Of a stretch of DNA of 64,000 bases, positions 35,327 to 46,959 are shown piece after piece. Under the pieces are notes generated by a model. The model saw nothing but the letters and a program-made list of their open reading frames with translations, did not search any database and was not told the DNA's origin. Every line of letters begins with the position of its first letter. The first letter of the stretch is position 1. This DNA is from Ramazzottius varieornatus (taxonomy: Eukaryota; Tardigrada; Eutardigrada; Parachela; Ramazzottiidae). The position numbers and the translations under genes are program-made. The stretch lies in contig BDGG01000018.1 in assembly GCA_001949185.1 (NCBI GenBank), positions 379,210 through 443,209 on the forward strand. The letters run 5' to 3'.

Positions 35327-35736
35327 CGAAAGGATAGGCTCGGAGTCGATCAGCTGATCAGTGGTCGTGGTTGCGTGCGATGCCTGACTTGAGCAAGAAA
35401 GGCCATCTCTTCTGTTCTCTTCCTGCTGAGCTAAACATGGCCGTTAGTCAACATGTCTGCTCATTCCTTTGGTAGTTGAAGCACAGAGAGGTTTATTGTC
35501 AGAACAGATGCAGACGCAAATCAGGGATGTATGACGTCGTTGTGGCGTCAAAACTTTGTCAGTCGAAATTTCGAACCACTTCAGACTTTTGTGACGAAGT
35601 TATCTGACCATTGTCAAATGGCCAATTCGGCATTGTGTTCCTCAATGTCTGTCATTTTATTGCATGAGCAGTTCATCTTGCAGACGTCGAGACAGAAATC
35701 CTCCTTGATTGTTGTCATGTTTTCAAATAGGCTTAC
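35327..35736. other. No supported gene
   Basis: Upstream flank of the retrotransposon; the 5' end of the element was not located. No inverted repeats noticed. Confidence 0.4.
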
Positions 35737-35946
35737 TGCCAGTGCAGTTTGCCATTGATGTATGGATCGGGGCCTGGGGTGCGCAGGACGAAATGGGTGA
35801 ACTCTTGGCCAACTGCGTGCGGGGTGCCAGCGCGGTAAGGACTGACATCGTATCCACGGTCCTCGCTCTCAAAGTGTGTTACTATTAGCGTCTTGGAGAG
35901 AATGCGTCTCCCTCTTTCAACAGAATCTTTCCATGAGTGACATACT
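35737..35946 (-). CDS. Isolated exon, unknown protein
   Basis: A 210-nt block lies between an ATTGCAG acceptor and a CA/GTAAGC donor on the minus strand and is open in one frame: VCHSWKDSVERGRRIL, THFESEDRGYDVSPYRAGT, then GQEFTHFVLRTPGPDPY. Codon use resembles the conserved genes here. A second open minus segment at about 36464-36258 (SLNHLEVFDKVLEKVN) may be an upstream exon separated by a hairpin repeat. The family is not recognised. Confidence 0.4.
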
Positions 35947-36020
35947 CTGCAATTAGAAGTGCCGGTTACCAGACATCCGCTACGGATGAAAACATTGACA
36001 AACAAACTGCAGAAGTTTGT

Positions 36021-36078
36021 TCTCCCAGGTGGCGCACGGTCTCCGTACTATTGACCGAAAGCGTGCGCCACTTGGAAA
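36021..36078. repeat. Hairpin repeat family A, copy 1
   Basis: CCCAGGTGGCGCACG near 36022 pairs with CGTGCGCCACTTGG ending near 36073, with a loop of about 25 nt containing ATTGACCGAAAG. A more diverged relative, sharing GTTATTGGCTGAAAG, lies at about 36112-36160. Other copies are listed below. Confidence 0.85.
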
Positions 36079-36780
36079 AACCATCTTATCAAGTCTGATT
36101 GTTTTCTGTGATGGCGCGCGTTTCCAGTGTTATTGGCTGAAAGCCAACGCGACTTTGGACACCGATCTGGTCAAGTCTGGTTGTCTCATGTTGGCCGATA
36201 CGGAAAAAGCAGACATTTCATGACTAGTACTAAGCAGCACGCCCCAGCATAACGGCGCTATGCGCGCCATAAATTGTCCACGAAGTAAAGCTTCAGGTCG
36301 TTCCAGAACATTTCACTGAGGTTCACTTTTTCCAGGACTTTATCGAAAACTTCAAGGTGATTCAGTGACCTTCTTGTACGCGAGGTTAGATGAGATCGCG
36401 AGAAAAATTCCCTTTCTTCAGGCTGTCGGATTCCGTCAAGAAGACGATTTCGATCGCAGTCCATCGACCACAGAGTACACCCTTCCTAATTTCTTTCAGA
36501 TCGATCTGCACGAAATATCCCTGTATGCGATTGCAGTTGGCCAGAGCAGGAGAAACATTACGATCGTACGCATGACAAGTCTGCACGTCTTGGCCGTAGG
36601 TGAAGCCGATAAGGCATTTCAACCATCTCTACTCGGCTCTTGTCCATCTTTTGCATTCTCTAGAATGACAAGAATGTTTACACCGGTCTGGAATAATTAT
36701 CATCTCATGTAAACGGAAAGTTCGGACTAGGCTCTAATGATGGGTAAATGTACAGTACTTCGAACAAAGGTCCAAACATA

Positions 36781-37001
36781 CAGTGTAAGCAAATAAGGTA
36801 CTCTAAAAGGGGGCAAGGTCAGAATCGAGTTTTCGACCGGTGAGGTAGTAAACAGACAGCTAATCAGGCTGCAATCCAGATTCCAGAGACGTGAATTGCC
36901 GCTTGATCAGCTGATCACTTCGAGTCGCAGTTGGTACGTCACCAATCAAAAACTCGATTTTGGCCCTGCCACCTTTTAGAGTACCTTATTTGCCCACAGT
37001 G
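36781..37001. mobile_element. 221-bp MITE with about 60-bp TIRs, TA duplication
   Basis: The left end CAGTGTAAGCAAATAAGGTA and right end TACCTTATTTGCCCACAGTG are inverted, and similarity continues inward through ACTCTAAAAGG and the AACTCGATTTT region. Both sides are flanked by TA (36779-36780, 37002-37003). No coding potential; size and TA duplication fit a Tc1/mariner-type MITE. Confidence 0.88.
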
Positions 37002-37446
37002 TAGATGCCGTTAACCACATGAAGTTCATGACTTCGTGTCACGATCCTAGGAGGAGGCGCTGTCATCTACCCCCTAACTACGAGACCGGTGGACCCCTAA
37101 AAAGTTTTAAAACCTCGACCCAGAGTAACTCTGATACGTAGACCCCAGTTTTTGGAGGGCATAGTTGAAAAAAGTGCTCCACCATCTGACGGATCAAGAC
37201 ACGGAGTTTTCGACTAGACGCACCAGGCACCTATGAGCTCAAAGACTACAGCTGTACCTTCGGTTTTTCCTGCAAGCGTGCACGCACTCAAATTTCCATG
37301 TCCAGGATAAGCGATGAACGTCGGAGACTTGCTGTGGGCGACGTTGAAAAACGTTGTGTTAGCTCGGTTTGGGGCTAGCTCGGCCAGGCTCTGTGACCGT
37401 TCACACTGTACTCAAGTAGGGTGATCCGATGGAGACCGTCGTTATA

Positions 37447-37659
37447 CCATTGCCGAAGTATTGTTGTAAAAGTGGCAAATCAATCAATCGACAATCCGGG
37501 CGGGGTCGTAAGGCGGTACAATCAAAGGCCTTGATTGGTACTTCCGGTGCAACCAGCTGTTACCTCGTAGACTNNNNNNNNNNNNNNNNNNNNNNNNNNN
37601 NNNNNNNNNNNNNNNNNNNNNNNTGATTTTCCACTTTTACAACAACACTTCGGCAATGG
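37447..37659. mobile_element. MITE with about 38-bp TIRs, interrupted by an N gap
   Basis: CCATTGCCGAAGTATTGTTG at 37447 is inverted at 37640-37659 (CAACACTTCGGCAATGG). The inverted match extends inward through TAAAAGTGGxAAATCA. TA flanks both ends (37445-37446, 37660-37661). Bases 37574-37623 are N, right beside the right terminal repeat; self-complementary sequence may have hindered assembly. Confidence 0.85.
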
Positions 37660-38416
37660 TAATTACGGTGAAATTTAAAAGACTTGGGACGGTTTCCAAA
37701 AACGATTGGCAGCTACTGGCCAGTCGTCACGGCCAACAGGAAAGCCCATACGACCCAAGTTTTTCCAACGTCCGCATGAAAAATCAAACGCGGTTTTCGA
37801 CAGATGTGGTGGCTTCACCTGTTTTCCCCCTGACCTTTCATTCGGGCAAGCAGTAAAACAACCTAAAGGAGACGGGCACCAGGATAATATCAGCTTTCTT
37901 GTTCTGCTTTGAGCACTCCGCTTGATTAGACTGGCCTAATACTCAGCGGTAAGCTGGCTTCTCGCACCCTACTGTTTTTGTGCAGTGCTCGCATGACCAA
38001 TCGTTCAGAATCCATAAGCGCGCCAAAGCTCGGAAACTGAACGTCTAGTTGCTAGCGCCAGGTCTGGCTTCCACTAATATAGTAACTGATGAGCAGAAAG
38101 TGCTTGTCATGATTTTGCGGCTGTCTCTGCCGAGCAGATTTTCCTCTGATAAATTGATTTACAGGAATCCAATACCACCTTGGGAGTCAACGGCAGCAGG
38201 TACAGAGTATAATATCAATGCCAAACCTGCACATCAGCAATAATCTGCCCCACAGCCATTTCCTTTGCAAGCTAGTCAGTCACCTTTCGGTGCTTGTTAT
38301 GTTTTGTTCTAGCTGGACTGATGATGTTGCTGTATAGCTAGGTACGGCGGTAAAACGGCCTGGTCATCTGAGCTTGACGTTTGCCGGTCTTATCCGGCCT
38401 GGCGGGCTCGAGCTCG
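37660..38416. other. No supported gene
   Basis: Upstream flank of the ANF-type receptor gene. Plus frames 37656-37912 and 38049-38243 lack supporting motifs. An exon for a signal peptide may lie here unrecognised. Confidence 0.35.
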
Positions 38417-41344
38417 ATGGTGCTTTATATCGAAATCATATCCTTAAGCTTGTACTATGCTTCCAACATGGGGGCCTTGTTCTATGTGGGACCCGCCTAC
38501 GAGACTGCGATGTCGGATATCCGGAGGTTATACCCCAACCTGAATGTCAGCCACAATCTTATAACAGACACTCGTTTCGTGCAATGTACCGACTGGATGG
38601 ACACTAGCGATGACTTCATCGCCCAATACTATTATCGCAACGAGGACCGATGGCAGCGCGCCAACCTGACCCTCTTCCTCAACACTGTCGCCGGTATGGG
38701 AAATGTCCTGCTAAATGCTACAGCTCACCCAAGCGTACAAGGCTTTTGTCATACCTTTTAATTGTAGATTGCGATGGCCATGGCTCGGCCACTCTAGCGA
38801 CTAACCTGCGAAAGTTTGTGATAAGGTGACAATGACAGTTTGGCTTTCCCCTTTTGCCCATATGCATCTACCAACTGCCATGATGAATTATGTCTATTAT
38901 TGTAGCTCGTCACCGGCAGGTGACATAGAAAACAAGGTGAAATGGCCTACGAGGATCGAGACAGGTTCTGCCGGCAAAGCAGCCTTAGTCAGTGCCACCA
39001 AACTGTTTGCCGCCTTGTTGCTACACTTTAACTGGACAACTGTCTCCATTGTCTGCGACGCCTATCGCAACCCGTTGTACGATACCGTAGCACAAATCAT
39101 GCAGGCAACGTTGAGCCGCCTACTGAGGTCCAACGTCAGCCTGACCAGGGTCGATGGGTTCTCGCCCCAGACCGACTACAACTTCATACTCAACGAAGTC
39201 AATAAACAAACTCGGGGTAAATAAGGTCATTTGGTGGGCATCTTCCATGGTAGGATTGCTATCTATATCAATATTGCGTTCAGGCGTCGACACTATTGAC
39301 TATCTGTTCGTAGTGGTGCTATACATTGTTTTCGGCAGCACTTTACGGAAGTTTCTAGTGAGTATTACGTGTGTACAGTATTACGTGTGTATCAAGCCTT
39401 TTGTGTCCACCCATAGATTGCCGCCCGATCGTTGAACATGACGCAAGGAGAGCATGTGAGCAATAAGCCGATTATCATTTCTTGGGGTTTCTGTATTATT
39501 TATGGATTACGCTCCGTGTCGACACTGCCGCTCTTGTTCCATCTGCAGGTCCATCTCTGCTTCAGAGTCACGCGCAACCCTCTTCTAGGCAACTTCCATT
39601 GGCGATATGGTGATAAGTACGACGAGGTGAGCGACAATCCTGCGTGCTTACCGAGAGGGATATTTCAAGCAGAAAAGCCGTGCTGAGATTGTGGAAGTGA
39701 CCGTTAGGTGGCTAAGGAAGCATACAGGACCGTCTTGATCGCCGAGTCGGATCCAGATCTTGATGTGCCGCCTGCTGGAAGTGAAGCTCGCCGCCTGCGG
39801 GAGCAATGGCGCCAGGCCTCCTTGGAACGCTACAACTTTTCCTACGCGGCCAGCGAGCCGGTAAGTCAGTTGGATAGTGCGTCCAAGGACGAGCGAAACA
39901 AATCTATAGACCACTCATGTCTCTGCCATCTCCACAGAACACGAACCTATTTCCCGCCTATACCATGCCCTTGATGGTTGCCCAAGTAAGCTACTGTAGT
40001 GCTACCAGACTATCGCGCACTCAACCAGGTGATGAGTCACCGTTGCCCAGTACGATCAGATGACTCAGTGTCGTCTGTGACTTTCACCCGGGCACCATTT
40101 ACTGTTCACGTGGTTGAGTGCGCGATAATTTGGTAGCACTACAGTATGCTCAAGACCTGCTCGTTCCCCACACGCACGACGAGAAATTATGGGGCAGGTT
40201 TTTTGGCTACGGCGGTTACGGAAGAACGTACTGTAAATATTCGCTGCATCCGCGCAGTACGTATCCGGACGTAACAATGTACCCCCCCCCCCTCCCCACC
40301 CCGTTGGGCGTTGCGCAGTCAGTGAAACCGGAGCCGGGCTGTACTTCACTTGTACGATGACGTACTACGCGGATGCAGCGAATATCTACGCGACTGATTC
40401 GTCTGGCCCATAATTTATCCTGGGTCATAATTTCTCGACGGGCGTGTACCTTTGACTTTCCAGATCCAGAGAGCCTGACGTACATACTTAAGCTTGCAGG
40501 TCGTGGCAGAGATGGTCGGTGCCAATCTGACGGAACTGCTGCAGGATGGCCGACACATAGCACGGAGGTTCTACAATCGAACCTTCAGACTGAGGACCGG
40601 CAACGTTAGCTTCGACCAGTACGGCAGTAGTGCCGGCGTCGATGGAATCGTGGAACAGTACGACGAAGCAGGCAATCTGACGGTACGCCTGCAGACATCG
40701 GACAAAAGCAACCAGTGCTGAAGCCAAGTGTCTTTTACAGAAAGTAGTGCATTGTGCCGTTGGTACCGTTGTACCGTTGGCCCCGGTACGAATAATCGAG
40801 ATCAAGGCCGTTACATGGGTGGGAGGCGTATGGCCGCCACCCAATCGACCGCCATGCGGCTTCGACGGGATGGACCCTGATTGCCAGCCGAAACGTACGT
40901 TGGCCGTCGAAACACTGCACCCACCTGCTTTACCTACTGCTTTGCGCTTCCTTCTAATCCGCTAGCTGCTTGCAGGGAACCAAAACATGGAAGTCAGTAT
41001 CGCGGTAACCTTGGCCATTCTCTGCGCTGTGCTTCTGCTGGCTGTGGCTAAAGTTCAACATTCAGTCCGCATGTAAGTGAACAGCTTGTGATTGGACCAC
41101 GCAAAGGTACCTCAATCTCCGCTTCCATTGCAGAAGCAGAGAAAGATGGTGGTGGGAAGTTCATGAACGAGAGTTATCAAGGATGGGCGCTGCATGGAGG
41201 AGGATGACACTCTATGACCTGCTTTCAAGAACTAGCTTACACGCAATACCAAGGAAAAGCTCTGCACACGGCTGGAAACCCGATGACTATCTTTTACTAC
41301 GTCAAGATCTAGAAGAGATTACGTCTAGATCTAGAAGACATTGA
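38417..41344 (+). CDS. Natriuretic-peptide-type receptor lacking a cyclase domain
   Basis: A type I membrane receptor with an ANF-receptor ligand-binding ectodomain. Exons I can place: 38417-38734, 38906-39216, 39314-39357, 39417-39455, 39549-39626, 39708-39860, 39938-39985, 40500-40682, 40741-40894, 40976-41072, 41134-41344. Phases agree from 38906 onward. A short exon near 38766-38815 (CDGHGSATLATNLRK) is probable but its borders are unresolved, as is the true start. Hallmarks: LFYVGPAYETAMSDIRRLYP, KVKWPTRIET, HFNWTTVSIVCDAYRNP, ARRFYNRTF, GGVWPPPNRPPCGF just before the membrane, then one helix (VSIAVTLAILCAVLLLAVA) and a basic WWWEVHERELSRMG juxtamembrane segment. The cytoplasmic tail stops after about 68 residues, with no kinase-homology or guanylate cyclase domain, so the architecture is NPR-C-like or truncated. 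A 22-bp tandem duplication sits just before the stop. Confidence 0.82.
39999..40139. mobile_element. 141-bp MITE in a receptor intron, TA duplication
   Basis: GTGCTACCAGACTATCGCGC (39999) and GCGCGATAATTTGGTAGCAC (to 40139) are inverted; similarity extends to ACTCAACCA/TGGTTGAGT. TA flanks both sides. It lies in the intron between the exons ending at 39985 and starting at 40500. Confidence 0.88.
40171..40446. mobile_element. 276-bp foldback element in the same intron
   Basis: CACGCACGACGAGAAATTAT at 40171 is inverted at the right end (ATAATTTCTCGACGGGCGTG, to 40446). A second inverted block, ATTCGCTGCATCCGCG near 40238 and CGCGGATGCAGCGAAT near 40367, lies inside. The loop holds a poly-C tract. 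No clear target duplication. Confidence 0.8.
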
Positions 41345-42676
41345 GTTGAAGAATGTGGTATCGAAAATACAGTAGCCAGAAATACGATGACCTTTTGCAG
41401 TGAGGGACCTTAGCAGCGCCCTCTGTGACCAGGCGGAGGCCGAACTGCTGACCTTTGGCGCAACCGCTCTCAGTCGTGACACTCTTTCGACTTCGCTGGA
41501 ATTCTGAAGAAATAACTTCAGGTAAATTTGAAACCGTCAGTGGGTGTGGTTGGAAGCTGGTCGAGTTGGGACGATCTATTCTGGAAGCGCGCTTGCCTCA
41601 CTGCTAGAGCAGCCTTCTCCCGTAACCATGAAAAAAAAAACGAAAGAGGAACAAGGACATCACGTACCATGTGCATAGATGACATGGGCAGCTTATTCTT
41701 CCCGTACTGAAAATCTACATTATGCCGGAAATGTCAGTCTGACAGCTTCCTGTGGCGTCATGTGGTTGTGCGCCATGGCACCCTTCTCCCCTGACGATCA
41801 TTTTCAATCGTGGGCCTCTCCGGCAACAGCTGCACGGCTGCTTCGGCCAATATGCTGTTTGTCATTTTCCACACAAATTACAGTAACTCGTCAGACAGCC
41901 AAGTAGTAATTTTAACTGTTTATCTGCTTCCAAAGTGGAAGACACCAGACGAGGGTTTTCCCAGTGAGTGAGCCCGACGTCGACTTGTTCACTCTGGCTT
42001 GGATAATGAAGAAACTCATTTCGGACTTGGTACTTCGGTCAGCGGGCAAAATGTTCAGGACTGAATTTTTTCATCTGGGGCTGTTTGGGTCGATTTGAAA
42101 CGGCTAACGCAGCCTTCTGTGTTACTCATTGGCGCTTCCTTAGGTCCAAAGTTCAGGCTGATCAGATGGAAGATGACCGAGTTATAATTTTTTGTGAAGG
42201 GTAGGTAGCCCTTATCAGGAACTTTGAACCGCCTTGCTTACTGAGTGGTTTTTGCATGGATGGAATGTTCTGAAGCTCCGTCTGGCAGCACAAACCAAAA
42301 AACACTTGGCAATAACTCAAAACGTGCAGAGTAGTCGCGGGCAGTCAGGAAAATGGAAGTTGTTGCGAAAAAGAGATAGCGTCCCGATGACGAAGATGCC
42401 GTCTAAGCAACCTTCTACCTGTCGCGGCCAAATACCGAACGTCATTTGGCATGTAATGAACCGACGTTGCAACGCATTACGGCTTGCCACGTTAGTTTAT
42501 GAGAAACAGTTCGCGTGGACCCTTCCAAGGGAGCTTTACCCTTTCTACAGGGGCAAGTGGTGGGCAAAAGGGGCAAAAGGGGCAAAAACACATCAGGTTA
42601 CAGCAACAAAAATGACTGACCAATCCACAAACACCGCTGCTAACCAGAAGCTGTTAGTCCAGCCACCAAAAACATC
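41345..42676. other. No supported gene; expected receptor 3' exons not found
   Basis: I looked for kinase-homology and cyclase motifs downstream of the receptor and found none. The plus frame 42234-42680 has no motifs. A GGGGCAAAA short tandem repeat lies near 42570. Confidence 0.4.
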
Positions 42677-43212
42677 CTAGACTATCTGGCTGCTCACATC
42701 CAGAACGTAAAAGACTTCCTGGAGCCCACGGGAAAACGGAAAAGTTCCCCAAACAGAGGCATCGTTACCACGTCGAATATCAATACTCACTCGCTGACGT
42801 AAAAATTTAAGATATCTTTTCCCCGGTATGTTTAGCCATCTTTCTTCGTACGTCTCAAATCCAACAGGACAGAAAGAATAGTTACCTTGCAGTCTCTGGT
42901 ACTTCGTGCGCTTGAATTCTTCTGCCCTGCTAGCCGCGTATCCGGCGCTTAGCAATGACCCATCCACATGGATCAGGCAGAAGGTGTCAACACTGGCCAG
43001 TGGCCACCATCCCATACCAGAGCCGGTTGGCATATTGGGGCTCTCAGCCTCAACCCAACCGAGATACCAAGTGATGCGTCGTCGAGGAGGTAACTAGAGG
43101 CAGGGAGAGCATTTAACCCCGCACCATCCGAGCCTTCTCTTTGCGGGAACAGGACTCGACGATTTCCAGCTAGATTCTTCCTCTTGACTCTGTTATAGCC
43201 GGAAACGGTCAT
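42677..43212 (-). pseudogene. 3' fragment of the 33-kb non-LTR retrotransposon family
   Basis: The minus frame 43033-42677 reads HVDGSLLSAGYAASRAEEFK, YSFCPVGFETYEERW, then RQRVSIDIRRGNDASVWG and ends normally, the family's C-terminus. Just upstream, in another frame (43212-42973), LNALPASSYLLDDASLGISV matches the block that normally lies about 100 residues earlier, so an internal deletion joined them. Only this 3' part of the element is present. Confidence 0.88.
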
Positions 43213-44001
43213 GAGCGATGCTTCTTCCTGGTGTCACGGTCATTGACTGCGCATGCGCTGGACATGTCCGCAGCCAGTTGATCCAGGTTTGGTGTTTTTT
43301 GTTATCCTCGTTACTTGAACCACAGTCCGATGAGGACTTGGAGTCGGCTGAGCACACAGAGAATGCGTCCACTGTTCCTCAAGTAAGAAAGGGAACCACT
43401 GCGGAGATTTCACTTACCGGAAGGACTGCATCATACGTTGTACGACGACCACGTTGATGCCAGCGAATCCCTCGAAGTCGTGCTTTCAGTAGGTGACAAG
43501 CAGTCTAGACCGGAAACAGGCGCAAGTGCCCAAATACCGCTTCCCACTCGAGACACCACGTGGGCCAGGTTTTTGAAACAACGGAAGCCCAGCACCGACA
43601 CCATGTGGGCCGATGATGATATGGCCTTCCAATCAAAAGGAGCTTATCTCTATACGCTTCGGCTGAGTAATGACTCAATAATCCATTATCCGTCTGAGAA
43701 CCGAGGTGAACGAGGCATCCTTCTATTGATCACTCTTGATACGAACTTCTGCCATGATGGTTTCCAGTTTCAGGTACCAAGCTCATGTTCCTCTTGGTCC
43801 GTATCTCCATCATCACTCGAAACGATCTTTCCTGCAAGTAAAGCCGCCTTGGTGAGCCAAAGTCCCACTGGGCGACGCGTTCAGTTAGATACCCAGACTC
43901 CCAGAGGAATGCGCGACTTCACAAGGGCCCAAGCGGGACAGAGCACTTCCTGTTTCCGCCACAGGTCAGGCTGTTCGTCAGAAAAGTCAGGAAACATGGT
44001 A
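43213..44001. other. Unassigned open frames
   Basis: The plus frame 43438-44046 is 202 codons but its end runs into the foldback at 44002 and it lacks recognisable motifs. A short exon-like block at about 43319-43381 (EPQSDEDLESAEHTENAS) precedes a CAA/GTAAGA donor. I cannot assemble a gene. Confidence 0.25.
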
Positions 44002-44277
44002 GACCAATACGGGAAGTCGAAATCAGTCAGAAAAGTGGGATCATAGACCGGTAAGTGTGGAGCCCTTCGTCAGATTCGGAGTCCAGTCGAATCATGACAA
44101 GATGAAAGCGTGTCGAAGCACAATGTACTCCGCAGATCCTGCCAGGCTTCTACCTGCAACTCCCGTCTGTTATTTACGACCAGCTCGCTTTTATGGACTG
44201 AGGATCCGACTTTGGATGCTCCAGATACCGGTCCATGATCCCATTCTTCTGACTGATTTCGACTTCCCGTATTAGTC
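44002..44277. repeat. 276-bp foldback with 52-bp inverted arms
   Basis: GACCAATACGGGAAGTCGAA (44002) and TTCGACTTCCCGTATTAGTC (to 44277) are near-perfect inverse copies, continuing to GACCGGTA/TACCGGTC. The spacer of about 170 bp is non-coding. Target duplication not clear. Confidence 0.85.
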
Positions 44278-44627
44278 AATCTGTTCGGAATTTCGAACGA
44301 AAACCCTGACCTGTGGAGGAAAGACATACGAGGGAAAGGTTGTAAAGTTAGCCGCCCCATACGGGGTTTGTAAAGTTAGCCGTCTAAGTTCGCCTGTTCT
44401 CTACTATTCAATCCCAAACTTTCAAAGATAGATCGATAGATGAAATAATGAGCTGTCGAATGGTATTAGGCACAATCAACACGAGGAGTCAGAGAATCCA
44501 AGAGATCCGCAATTAAAAGAACGTTGAAATCTCATGTTAAAAAGCCAAGACTTACAATCAAATAGTCAATCAAGCGATAGACGCTGCAGGCGTGGCTAAC
44601 TTTGCAAACCCGGTATGGGGTGGCTAA

Positions 44628-46959
44628 CGAGGGGATTATGCCTGTCCCCACCTCTTTCTGGTCCAACTGTCCTGGCGGAACGAGAGAGGAGAGTCTCTTC
44701 TAGGATCTGAGCCAGTGAGCTAAATCCCGCGTCGATCCTGGAACAAACTACAGGGACTCGGGAGTGACGTCAGAAGTAGGGCGGTATATAAGCAGAGTAA
44801 TGAACAATCAAGACTTGATTGTTCGATGGTTGATTCGGTTGTTGATTGAGCCTGCGCTTCCTGCTCATCAAGTTTTCTGTTGTTTTTCAACCTTCTCTCA
44901 TTTGCTCATTCATTCCTGCGCTTCTCTGAAATGGAATCCATCAACTTGCTGAATGTTATCAAGCTGCTGGAGTGGGACTACAAACTGCACTACCGTATCG
45001 ACGACTTCCCAGGCGAAGCTGACAGGCAGTTCAAGGACATAGTTAAAGGTAATCTTGCTGTGCACTGGAGCTTAAAAACAAAAAAGATACTAATTTGATT
45101 CGTAATCTTTCCTAGATTTCATCGACTCGAAGACCACCCAAAGTGTTACTCCAGTATAATCTGCAGATCCGCGTCGAGTCATTTGAAGATTACGAAGCAT
45201 CTGTTGTCCAGTGCAACCTGCTGAATGGCCGGAGTGAAGCTGACTTCAACGTTACGGAACCTGATAGACTGCTTGAGCCTGTTTCCAGCGAGACTGAACC
45301 TTCTTCCCATGAGCTATACATCCCACGACTTCCTAACCCCAAGCTTCCAGTGGATCAGTTAGTCAACTTGGAGTACAAGAAACGTGCGGTTACATACTGG
45401 AGAAACGCCGTGAAGAAGAAGCGTCTCACGTTGGCCGCTGTTCAGAGAGGTTTTGGTAAAGTAACCAGCATACGGCAGCTGTACGACTGGGAAAAGTAGG
45501 TAGTGGAAGACGGTTGCAGGCTGGACAAGTTGAAGGCTCTACGTTTGGATGTCGGTAAGCAGTTCTTCCTCGCTAAAAGGAAAAAGCAAGTGGTCAAGGA
45601 TTTGGACTTACGTCGATGGGCTCTCACTGCGAACGAAACGGTGAACTTGGCCGGTTTCACTGCTTCCCCAGACTGGATCGGAAAACTCAAACAGTACCAA
45701 CAGTTTTTTGTGCTTCGATTTCCTTCAACGAAATTAATATTTTCTAGATATTATGGGATCGTTGACCGGAAAATAACCAAGTTCGTCACCAAGAAATCCA
45801 TACAAGAAGCGCCTCACGTCAAGGAAAGTGCTGAAGCCTGCGTTGCGCTTGTCAGATCAAGGATCGCATAGTACGGGTTAGACTGTCTGTGGAATGCGGA
45901 TCAGTTAGGCTTTGAATATGAGATGAGACCAGGAAGAACTTTGGAACTGCTGGAGTAAAACACGTGGAAGCGATCACCCAGTCGGAGAATTGCATGACAC
46001 ATAGCTACACTGTGATGATGGCGGTCGTCCCGGGCAGGCGTAAGTTTCTTCCTGTTCTTTTCCTAACGCTGAAGGAAGAGAAAGGAGTGTTTGGTCCAAT
46101 CGTGTCGAGAACGATGTTCACGGCTGATAATCTGTATGCCACTGCTTCGACATCCGGGAAGATGACCAAGAAGCTCTACTTAGAGTGGTCAGAAAAAGTT
46201 CTTTTCCCTCATATGGAAGAGCGGTGCATTTTCTTGGCCGACTCGTGGAAGACCCTCATCGATCAAGATTCTGTGATTGAACTGAAACCGGCAGAGCTGG
46301 AGTACGAAATGCTGACCATCCCTCCGAAAGTTACCGGTCGAATTCAACCGCTGGATGTGTTATGCTTTAGGATATACAAAGGCTGCTTCAAGAAGATATC
46401 CGACTTTGTCTTTTTGCACGATTTACCCGTTCAAGTGCATAATCGCGATGTGGTTGGAGATTGCACTCTTTGCTGTATCAACAGTTTCAGTCGCCCAGGT
46501 TCGAAAATTTGATAGCTGAAGCTTGGCATAAGTCGGGATATACCAACGAACGTTTCATGTATGTTAAGCCAGCCAAGTTTATGTTTGATAAGCTGAAAGG
46601 CAGTTGTCTTCACGAGAACTGCAGAGACATTGTTCTTCTGGTTTGCGGGTGGTGCAAGGCCCGTCTTTGCTTCCATCACTTTTATGACGCTCATCATTTC
46701 TGTACTATCTATTTGCCGTAACATGTTTGTTTACTGATGGGTTTCAGGGTTTGTTTGTTAGGTCTAACGTGGACCTACAAGACATCAGGTTTCTACGTTA
46801 TTGGCATAAATTTCTGACGTCACTTCCGAGTCCCTGTAGTTTGTTCCAGGATCGACGCGGGATTTAGCTCACTGGCTCAGATCCTAGAAGAGACTCTCCT
46901 CTCTCGTTCCACCAGGACAGTTTGACCAAAAAGAGGTGGGGACAGGCATAATCCCCTCG
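44628..46959 (+). mobile_element. Tc5-like (pogo group) DNA transposon, 2,332 bp
   Basis: Terminal repeats CGAGGGGATTATGCCTGTCC and its inverse extend about 160 bp, through the GATCCTGGAACAAACTACAG block and GTGACGTCAGAA. TAA borders both sides (44625-44627 and 46960-46962) within C-TAA...TAA-G, exactly the CTNAG target with TNA duplication known for Tc4/Tc5. The interior carries a decayed plus-strand transposase. Confidence 0.9.
44931..46512 (+). pseudogene. Tc5-like transposase with several stops
   Basis: Coding similarity starts at the ATG at 44931 (MESINLLNVIKLLEWDYK). It resumes in another frame or after an intron at 45114 and continues to RQLYDWEK at 45497, where an in-frame TAG interrupts it. 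The DDE core follows: YGLDCLWNADQLGFEYE near 45880 (first Asp), THSYTVMMAVVPG near 46000, FLADSWKT near 46230 (second Asp), and IPPKVTGRIQPLDVLCFRIY near 46320 (third Asp). The last motif is characteristic of pogo/Tc5-type transposases. Stops near 45498, 45869 and 45957 plus a probable frameshift inactivate it. A further open piece lies at 46461-46721. Confidence 0.85.

Noticed and set aside
42234..42680. Plus-strand frame of 148 codons
   Set aside because: No splice context or motifs, and its end overlaps the retrotransposon fragment.
44057..44360. Open frames on both strands
   Set aside because: They lie within two adjacent inverted-repeat elements (44002-44277 and from 44329).
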